From Ponticaulis sp. (GTDB lineage Bacteria > Pseudomonadota > Alphaproteobacteria > Caulobacterales > Hyphomonadaceae): a DNA stretch of 12,580 bases. The stretch spans positions 70,419-82,998 of the forward strand of contig PABS01000046.1 of assembly GCA_002699325.1 (NCBI GenBank), read 5' to 3'. The notes beneath the pieces were generated by a model. It worked only from the letters and a program-made list of their open reading frames with translations. It ran no database searches and was not told the origin of the DNA. This document shows, piece by piece, positions 7,862 to 12,580 of the stretch. The translations under genes and the position numbers were made by a program. Position 1 is the first letter of the stretch; the number at the start of each line of letters is the position of its first letter.

Positions 7862-7872
7862 TGTACGCTGTA
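7862..7872. repeat. Direct repeat copy 2, TGTACGCTGTA
   Basis: This is the second exact copy, flanked by TTTTC on the left and AAAATC on the right. A partial copy, GTACGCT, occurs at 7929-7935 closer to the ABC gene. Together the copies could be binding sites for a regulator shared by the two divergent genes; the protein is unknown. Confidence 0.6.
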
Positions 7873-7961
7873 AAATCAGCCGAAATCTGTCCTTTTGCGC
7901 ATCTTGTACATGACATAGATAAGCTTAAGTACGCTTCACCCCAAGCGGAGGCGGCGTCAAA

Positions 7962-9815
7962 ATGTTTCACTTCTTTGAGAGCCGCGTCGAACCCTTTCCA
8001 GAAGAGGCTAATCCGACACCGCCCGATACACTGGTTGGATTTTGCTGGCACTATGTGAAGAACGCAGCAGGTTGGATCCTCCTTGTTACTCTTCTGACGA
8101 CGCTGACTTCCATTGGTCAGGTTTCGCTTTTTGCTCTTCTAGGCGTGATTGTGGACTGGCTCACTGGGACTGCTCCGGAGGCTTTATTCGCTGAGAAGGG
8201 CCATTTGCTGATCTGGATGGCCGTATTTGCGGGACTGCTTCTCCCGTTTACCGTGTTCTTGAAGAGTATGGTTCATCACCAGGTGATCATGTCGAACCTG
8301 CCAATGGCGATTCGCTGGCGGATGCACACCTATCTGCTCGGTCAGTCCATGGGCTTCTATGCTAATGAGTTCTCAGGACGGGTCGCAACCAAGGTGATGC
8401 AAACCGCGCTGGCCGTTCGACAGGTTGTAAATATCCTCCTCGATGTCTTCGTCTATGTAGTCGTGTATATCGGCTCCACCTTCCTTTTGCTCGGGTCTAG
8501 CGACTGGCTGTTTACCTTGCCTCTGGCTGCCTGGCTCGCTGTCTATGTGCTGATTGTTCGGCTCATTATTCCGCGTCTGACCAAAGTCTCACAGGCTCAG
8601 GCGGATGCACGGTCGGCTATGACGGGTCGTATTGTCGACAGCTATACCAATATCGCGACGGTGAAGCTGTTTTCGCATTCAGGGCGCGAGGAAGCTTATG
8701 CCCGACGGAGCATGAGCGACTTCCTGAAAACGGTTTATCCGATGATGCGACTGGCGACGATTTTCGACGCCTCGGTCTTCTGGCTGAACTGTCTGATGCT
8801 CGTCGGCACTGGCGCACTGGGCGTTTATCTGTGGAGCGAAGGCCTGATCACAGTCGGTGCCATTGCCGTTGCGCTCGGCCTCGCAATGCGAATCAACAAC
8901 ATGTCCCAGTGGATCATGTGGGAGATCTCTAATCTTTTTGAGAATATCGGGGTCGTTTATGACGGCATCGCGCTGATGAAACAGCCCATGTCCGTGAAAG
9001 ACAAAGACGACGCCAGGGAGCTTATGCTGCAGCGCGGCGAAATCCGCTTCGACAATGTCTCATTTCACTATGGAAAGGGGGCGGGCGTTATCAGTGACCT
9101 GTCACTTGACATCCGGCCTGGCGAACGGGTCGGCCTGGTCGGGCGGTCAGGTGCCGGCAAGTCCACCATCGCCAATCTTCTCCTGCGATTTTACGATGTG
9201 GAGGGCGGGACAATTTCGATTGATGGGCAATCCATTTCAGATGTGACGCAGGATTCGCTCCGTCGCCAGATTGCCATGGTCAGTCAGGATACCTCACTGC
9301 TGCACCGCTCTCTCCGGGACAACATTGCCTATGGTCGTCCGGGCGCGAATGATGAGGACGTGAAAGCTGCGGCGCTCAAGGCGAATGCCTGGGAGTTCAT
9401 TCAGGGGCTGGAAGATCAGCAGGGTCGGAAAGGCCTGGATGCTCAGGTCGGCGAACGCGGCGTCAAGCTTTCCGGCGGGCAGCGTCAGCGGATCGCAATT
9501 GCGCGGGTCTTCCTGAAAAATGCGCCTATTCTCATCCTTGATGAAGCGACGTCTGCGCTCGATTCAGAAGTCGAAGCCGCAATCCAGGACCATTTGTTTG
9601 ATTTGATGGAAGGCAAGACTGTGGTTGCCATTGCGCACCGTCTCTCAACCATCGCAGCGATGGACAGGTTGATCGTGCTTGATCACGGACGGATCATTGA
9701 ACAGGGCAGCCATGACCAGCTATTAGCCCATGGCGGTGTCTATGCAGACCTCTGGGCGCGCCAGACCGGCGGGGTCCTGGCAGATCAGGCGGCTCGGAGA
9801 GAGGAAGAAGTCTAA
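7962..9815 (+). CDS. ABC exporter half-transporter (membrane domain fused to ATPase)
   Basis: The 617-residue protein has an N-terminal exporter-type membrane domain of about six helices (about 35-335) and a C-terminal nucleotide-binding domain. The Walker A motif GRSGAGKST is at 394-402, the Q-loop Q442, the signature LSGGQ at 503-507, Walker B ILILD with catalytic E528 at 523-528, and the H-loop H559. All ATPase motifs are intact. It belongs to the MsbA/multidrug/ATM1-like type IV exporters and would work as a homodimer in the inner membrane, or as a heterodimer with a partner not seen here. The substrate (lipid, drug, peptide or other) cannot be read from the sequence. GGAGGCGG seven bases before the ATG fixes the start. 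It is transcribed away from the redox lipoprotein; a shared function is possible but unproven. Confidence 0.93.
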   Translation: MFHFFESRVEPFPEEANPTPPDTLVGFCWHYVKNAAGWILLVTLLTTLTSIGQVSLFALLGVIVDWLTGTAPEALFAEKGHLLIWMAVFAGLLLPFTVFLKSMVHHQVIMSNLPMAIRWRMHTYLLGQSMGFYANEFSGRVATKVMQTALAVRQVVNILLDVFVYVVVYIGSTFLLLGSSDWLFTLPLAAWLAVYVLIVRLIIPRLTKVSQAQADARSAMTGRIVDSYTNIATVKLFSHSGREEAYARRSMSDFLKTVYPMMRLATIFDASVFWLNCLMLVGTGALGVYLWSEGLITVGAIAVALGLAMRINNMSQWIMWEISNLFENIGVVYDGIALMKQPMSVKDKDDARELMLQRGEIRFDNVSFHYGKGAGVISDLSLDIRPGERVGLVGRSGAGKSTIANLLLRFYDVEGGTISIDGQSISDVTQDSLRRQIAMVSQDTSLLHRSLRDNIAYGRPGANDEDVKAAALKANAWEFIQGLEDQQGRKGLDAQVGERGVKLSGGQRQRIAIARVFLKNAPILILDEATSALDSEVEAAIQDHLFDLMEGKTVVAIAHRLSTIAAMDRLIVLDHGRIIEQGSHDQLLAHGGVYADLWARQTGGVLADQAARREEEV

Positions 9816-9823
9816 ACCTCCTT

Positions 9824-9870
9824 CCGCCTGAACGCAGTGGATCGCGACTATAGCCTCCGTTCTCAGGCGG
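9824..9870. repeat. Inverted repeat at the convergent ABC/hydrolase junction
   Basis: CCGCCTGA (9824-9831) and TCAGGCGG (9863-9870) are a perfect 8-bp inverted repeat separated by 31 bases. On the plus strand CTTTCACTTTTTT follows, so it could act as an inefficient terminator for the ABC gene. The right arm includes the stop codon of the hydrolase gene. The long loop makes a classical terminator doubtful. Confidence 0.35.
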
Positions 9871-10735
9871 CTTTCACTTTTTTCAGAAACTGAGAGATGG
9901 CCGAAACAGCTTCCGGTTCATCCAGCACAGGTGCGTGGCCGATACGCGGCACGGTCGCCATTTCAGCGTCGGGATGTGCATTCAGCATGCGCCGTGCCGT
10001 CTTTTCGGAAAGAAGCTCAGAAATCTCACCACGTATGAGGAGGAAGGGAGATGCAGACATGCCGCGATACAGCGTCCACATGCTCTCATCGTTTTCGTCC
10101 GTTGAGTCGGGTATCGCAAAGTTCTTGACGAGGTTGGGATCGTAATCGGCTTCGACTTGACCATCCTCTCGCGTCGCATGTGTGCGCCTGGCGAATTTCA
10201 GCCAGTCCTCGTCGGTATAGTCCGGGAACGCGCCCGCCTGTTTGGACTTGAGTGCTTGCGCTGCCGCCTCGAAATCAGCGACGGGCTTGTTCTTGCCGAG
10301 ATAGCTTGCAATCCGATTGAGGCCTTCGACTTCGATGACCGGGCCGATATCGTTCATGACGACGCCCTTGATGCGCTCTGGAATGAGGCTCATCAGGACC
10401 ATGGAGATGAGGCCGCCCATGGACGTACCAATGAGTGAGAACTTTTCGAGATGAAGATGCTCGATCAGCCCAATCACATCCTCTGCATAGATCGGCAGCG
10501 CATAGTGGGAGGGATCGGGATCATATTCTGATTTGCACCGACCGCGCGTGTCCCAGGCGATGAAGCGCGTGTCTGGATGATCGGGAAGAAGCGCTTCGAT
10601 CATTGGCTCGAAGTCTTTATGATTTCGCGTCAGACCGTGAAGACAGAGCACTGTGTGCGGCGCATTGGGATCGCCATAGCTGCGCGCATAAATGGACAGT
10701 CCGTCCTTCGTTTGAAATCGGATGTCGTCTGTCAT
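9863..10735 (-). CDS. Alpha/beta-hydrolase-fold enzyme
   Basis: The protein is a single-domain alpha/beta hydrolase of about 290 residues. Numbering from the upstream ATG at 10747, the oxyanion HG pair is H37-G38 (LCLHGLTRN), the nucleophile S109 is in GTSMGG, and the catalytic His is H271 (RIGHAPVLDEP). The acid is probably E241 or E244 in LLIRGEISELLS, where many relatives carry Asp. No signal peptide is present, so it acts in the cytoplasm, on an ester, lactone or similar bond that cannot be named. I prefer the start at 10735 (MTDD) because GGGA lies six bases before it; the ATG four codons upstream has no ribosome binding site. It is divergent from a TetR-family gene, and its promoter overlaps a perfect operator-like palindrome, so repression by that regulator is likely. 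Confidence 0.88.
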   Translation of the reverse strand: MTDDIRFQTKDGLSIYARSYGDPNAPHTVLCLHGLTRNHKDFEPMIEALLPDHPDTRFIAWDTRGRCKSEYDPDPSHYALPIYAEDVIGLIEHLHLEKFSLIGTSMGGLISMVLMSLIPERIKGVVMNDIGPVIEVEGLNRIASYLGKNKPVADFEAAAQALKSKQAGAFPDYTDEDWLKFARRTHATREDGQVEADYDPNLVKNFAIPDSTDENDESMWTLYRGMSASPFLLIRGEISELLSEKTARRMLNAHPDAEMATVPRIGHAPVLDEPEAVSAISQFLKKVKAA

Positions 10736-10768
10736 TTTGTTTCCCATTGTGTTTTGTGTTTTCAGAAA

Positions 10769-10798
10769 ATACTAATTCAACAAATGTTGAATTTGCAA
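10769..10798 (-). promoter_or_regulatory. Promoter of the hydrolase gene
   Basis: On the minus strand TTGCAA (10793-10798) and TAGTAT (10769-10774) are 18 bases apart, each matching the sigma-70 type consensus at four of six positions. The -10 element lies about 34 bases from the preferred start codon. The spacer is almost exactly filled by the palindrome described next. Confidence 0.55.
10774..10793. promoter_or_regulatory. Perfect palindromic operator, likely TetR-family target
   Basis: AATTCAACA and TGTTGAATT are exact reverse complements separated by AA, a 9+2+9 dyad. The length and symmetry suit a TetR dimer. It lies between the -35 and -10 elements of the hydrolase promoter and about 95 bases before the divergent TetR gene. 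The TTCAACA...TGTTGAA form recalls, without matching, the AAAC...GTTT dyads of PsrA-type fatty-acid regulators. Binding by the neighbouring regulator is inference. Confidence 0.75.
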
Positions 10799-10888
10799 CT
10801 GAAGTTTTGCCTGTCCGGCAAGTCTCGTCCAGATTGGACTTAAAGAACAAGAAGCAGCCAGACGCTGCCATCAGGGGTATGCACGTAT

Positions 10889-11536
10889 ATGAGTGAAATA
10901 TCATCGCGCGGAGAGAAGCGCACCCAGATCCTTGATGCAGCAGAAGCGCTTTTTTCCCGGCATGGTTATGATGGCGTGACGCTCCGCGCGATTGCCAAGC
11001 TGGCGAATGTGGATGTGGCGCTGGCAAACTATCATTTCGGCCCGAAACGCGACCTGTTTGATGCGGTATTTCTGCGTCGAGCGGAGATTCTAAACCAGTG
11101 GCGGCTTGAGGCTCTGGAAAAAGTGATTTCAGAGTCGGCGCCGGCGCCACCGGAAATCTGCGCGATCATTCGCGCCTATTTCGAACCCATTCTGAAAGGT
11201 CCGCATGTCCATGAGGAGGGCTGGAAAAACTATTATGCGCTGGTTGGCTATGTGAACAGCTCGCATGAATGGGGCGGCAAGCTCATGAGCCAGTTTTTTG
11301 ACCCCGCCATTCGCCGGTTCCTGGAGGCGCTGGAAATGGCGCTGCCGGGCGTGTCCGACGAGGACCTCTATTGGGGATACCATTGTCTATCTGGCGCACT
11401 GACTCTGACCTTTGCGCAGACCGGGCGGATCGATCATTTGTCGAACGGCCTGTGTCGGTCTGACGATCTGGCAGGCGCTTGCAGCCACATCGTAGCTTTC
11501 GTGACGGCCGGGTTCGAGCAGCTTCGCGACAGATGA
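10889..11536 (+). CDS. TetR/AcrR-family transcriptional regulator, divergent from hydrolase
   Basis: The 215-residue protein has an N-terminal DNA-binding domain (about 10-58) with the helix-turn-helix at 29-51 (VTLRAIAKLANVDVALANYHF) followed by GPKRDLFDAV. This is a textbook TetR signature. The C-terminal part is helical and would bind a ligand and form the dimer; its ARRAEIL..QWRLEAL-type linker region resembles PsrA-like regulators, but the resemblance is loose. An AGGGG (10873-10877) lies eleven bases before the ATG, a rather long spacing. An upstream ATG at 10879 is out of frame. Divergent placement and the palindrome in the shared 150-base gap suggest that it represses the hydrolase gene and possibly itself. 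The inducer may be related to the hydrolase substrate. Confidence 0.92.
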   Translation: MSEISSRGEKRTQILDAAEALFSRHGYDGVTLRAIAKLANVDVALANYHFGPKRDLFDAVFLRRAEILNQWRLEALEKVISESAPAPPEICAIIRAYFEPILKGPHVHEEGWKNYYALVGYVNSSHEWGGKLMSQFFDPAIRRFLEALEMALPGVSDEDLYWGYHCLSGALTLTFAQTGRIDHLSNGLCRSDDLAGACSHIVAFVTAGFEQLRDR

Positions 11537-11549
11537 TCGCCGCCGGCAC

Positions 11550-11580
11550 AAAAAAATGGCGACATCCGAAGATGTCGCCA
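11550..11580 (-). terminator. Intrinsic terminator of the TonB-dependent receptor gene
   Basis: A perfect 10-bp stem (TGGCGACATC with GATGTCGCCA, 11557-11580) closes over four bases. Read on the minus strand the loop is TTCG, the very stable UUCG tetraloop, and the stem is followed by seven T residues. On the plus strand there is no T-run, so it mainly ends minus-strand transcription, about 30 bases after the receptor stop codon. Confidence 0.9.
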
Positions 11581-11611
11581 GATGCCGGTATGATTGCCGG
11601 TTCGGGGGAAA

Positions 11612-12580
11612 TTAGAATTCGAAATCCACACCCAGTGTGACGGTGCGTGGGTTTCCATAGAAGCCGGTAAGCGTGCCTTCGAGACCCAGTGTTGGTGTGA
11701 AGGTGCCATTGGCGTTGATGTTCACGAAGTTATAGCCAGCCACGACATAACGCTCATCTGTGAGGTTTTTGCCGTTCAGGCTCACACCCCATTTGCCGCT
11801 TTCAGCTTCCCAACGCATTGAGGCATCCCAAAGCGTGAAGGCGGGCTGGTCGAGAAATGGGTTCGGTGCTTCGAACTGGCTGGAGTCGCCGCGATACGAG
11901 ATCAGCGTGTTCACAAGAAGGTTGCCGTCATTGTTGGCGATCGTGAAAGGTGTGTCGTATGCGAGGCGCAGGCTTGCGGTCCAGTCTGGTGTGTTCTGAA
12001 TAACACGATCATCAGAGACGTCTGTACCCGATGCGTCGATGAACTCGTCATAACCCGCATCAAGATAGCCCACAGACCAGCTGGCATTGAAAAGGTCGCC
12101 AGAGCTGAACACATCCGTGCCCAAGATCGCATTACCTTCGAATTCCACGCCGGCGATGGTCGCGGCACCGGCATTGGTTGTAACGCCCGTGAAGGTGTCG
12201 TTCACGCCGTCACCGTCTGTATCTAGACCAACCGAGCCTGGGACCTGAACGTCCTTATAGTCGGCATAGAAGCCGGCGATGGAGTAGTTCAGCTTTCCAC
12301 CGAAATGGCTGGCTTTATAACCAACTTCAAAGCTGTCGACTTCTTCCGGATCGAACTGCATGAAATCGTAGATTTCCTGATCCGAAACTGTGCCATCTCC
12401 GTTGAAGTCCGGCGCAGCAGTCGTCTGACCACGCGGGTCAAAGCTGCCGCCTTTGAAGCCCTGAGCGTAAGTGAAGTAGACATTGCTCTCTGACGTCAGA
12501 TCATAAGCGAGCGAGACACGCGGGCTGAAATCATCGAAGTCAGCTTCGCCCTCAAAGTCAGAGGTTGTCGAAATGAGGAT
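11612..12580 (-). CDS. TonB-dependent outer-membrane receptor, C-terminal part
   Basis: 322 codons are present; the gene runs off the window, so plug and early barrel are missing. The fragment shows typical barrel strands: SPRVSLAYDLTSESNVYFTY, AQGFKGGSF, EEVDSFEVGYKA, AGVEFEGN, SLNGKNLTDERYVV. It ends TVTLGVDFEF, with the terminal Phe used as the barrel-assembly signal. Such receptors import siderophores, cobalamin, sugars or other ligands across the outer membrane with TonB energy; the ligand is not identifiable. The NLTDERY and GYK..F motifs suit the large receptor class common in Caulobacterales and sphingomonads. Two acidic loops are odd: a perfect EF-hand-like DFNGDGTVSDQE (fragment residues 58-69) and DTDGDGVND (120-128). 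Both lie in probable extracellular loops and may bind calcium. A UUCG terminator follows. Confidence 0.93.
   Translation of the reverse strand: MLISTTSDFEGEADFDDFSPRVSLAYDLTSESNVYFTYAQGFKGGSFDPRGQTTAAPDFNGDGTVSDQEIYDFMQFDPEEVDSFEVGYKASHFGGKLNYSIAGFYADYKDVQVPGSVGLDTDGDGVNDTFTGVTTNAGAATIAGVEFEGNAILGTDVFSSGDLFNASWSVGYLDAGYDEFIDASGTDVSDDRVIQNTPDWTASLRLAYDTPFTIANNDGNLLVNTLISYRGDSSQFEAPNPFLDQPAFTLWDASMRWEAESGKWGVSLNGKNLTDERYVVAGYNFVNINANGTFTPTLGLEGTLTGFYGNPRTVTLGVDFEF

Larger units (their letters stand above)
7728..7961. promoter_or_regulatory. Divergent control region between lipoprotein and ABC exporter genes
   Basis: This 234-base gap must hold both promoters. For the lipoprotein, a TATACA (-10 type, plus-strand 7761-7766) lies about 34 bases before the start codon and overlaps one copy of the direct repeat; no good -35 is seen. 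For the ABC gene, TTGCGC and GATAAG (about 7895-7923) are 17 bases apart but match the consensus weakly. A GGAGGCGG (7947-7954) is the ABC ribosome binding site. The local base composition is more AT-rich than in the flanking genes. Confidence 0.5.

Noticed and set aside
7728..8051. 108-codon N-terminal extension of the lipoprotein, with a Cys-rich CTRC...CYLCEC stretch
   Set aside because: The frame happens to be open, but it would put the lipobox signal peptide in the protein interior and overlaps the ABC gene by 90 bases. The internal ATG has a good ribosome binding site, and the Cys-rich part falls on promoter DNA.
10617..11150. 177-codon minus-strand frame spanning the hydrolase/TetR gap
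   Set aside because: It overlaps two well-supported genes and the operator region and has low-quality composition.
1..12580. CRISPR array, insertion sequence or toxin-antitoxin pair
   Set aside because: No spaced repeats, transposase motifs, terminal inverted repeats or small toxin/antitoxin gene pairs were seen on either strand.

Overview
The window looks like a chromosomal segment of an alphaproteobacterium, most likely a Caulobacterales/Maricaulales relative such as Hyphomonadaceae. The best evidence is the histidine tRNA: it has no G at position -1, a U at position 72 and A73, a combination known from a subgroup of alphaproteobacteria that includes Caulobacter. The lineage is my inference; no database was searched. 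Coding is dense, with no insertion sequence, phage gene or CRISPR array.

Layout. (1) 1-297: the 3' end of der (ribosome-assembly GTPase) and the tRNA-His gene. (2) 298-703: about 400 bases with no convincing gene, holding a two-part inverted repeat and a possible 37-residue secreted or membrane peptide on the minus strand. (3) 704-5569: a co-directional run of a TetR-type regulator, a nine-TM M28 metallopeptidase resembling eukaryotic ER metallopeptidase 1, and acetyl-CoA synthetase (acs), closed by a strong bidirectional terminator. (4) 5652-7727, minus strand: a large lipoprotein that joins a thioredoxin-like domain, a c-type cytochrome motif, a copper type II monooxygenase-like (PHM/DBM-fold) domain with all six copper ligands apparently present, and two EF-hands. 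(5) 7728-7961: a divergent control region with an exact 11-base direct repeat. (6) 7962-9815: an ABC exporter half-transporter (TMD-NBD). (7) 9863-10735, minus strand: an alpha/beta hydrolase, divergent from a second TetR-family regulator (10889-11536). A perfect 9+2+9 inverted repeat fills the spacer of the hydrolase's apparent promoter. (8) 11612-12580, minus strand: the C-terminal part of a TonB-dependent receptor that carries calcium-binding-type loops, followed by a UUCG-capped terminator.

How they may work together. The TetR/hydrolase pair looks like a simple repressor-target unit. The peptidase and acs lie 20 bases apart and are probably co-transcribed. Acs feeds acetate into acetyl-CoA, and the peptidase probably degrades peptides at the membrane. 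The most unusual gene is the redoxin-cytochrome-copper monooxygenase-EF-hand lipoprotein. Its fused heme domain could supply the electrons that animal PHM takes from ascorbate. Its substrate is unknown, and any link to the divergent ABC exporter rests only on position.
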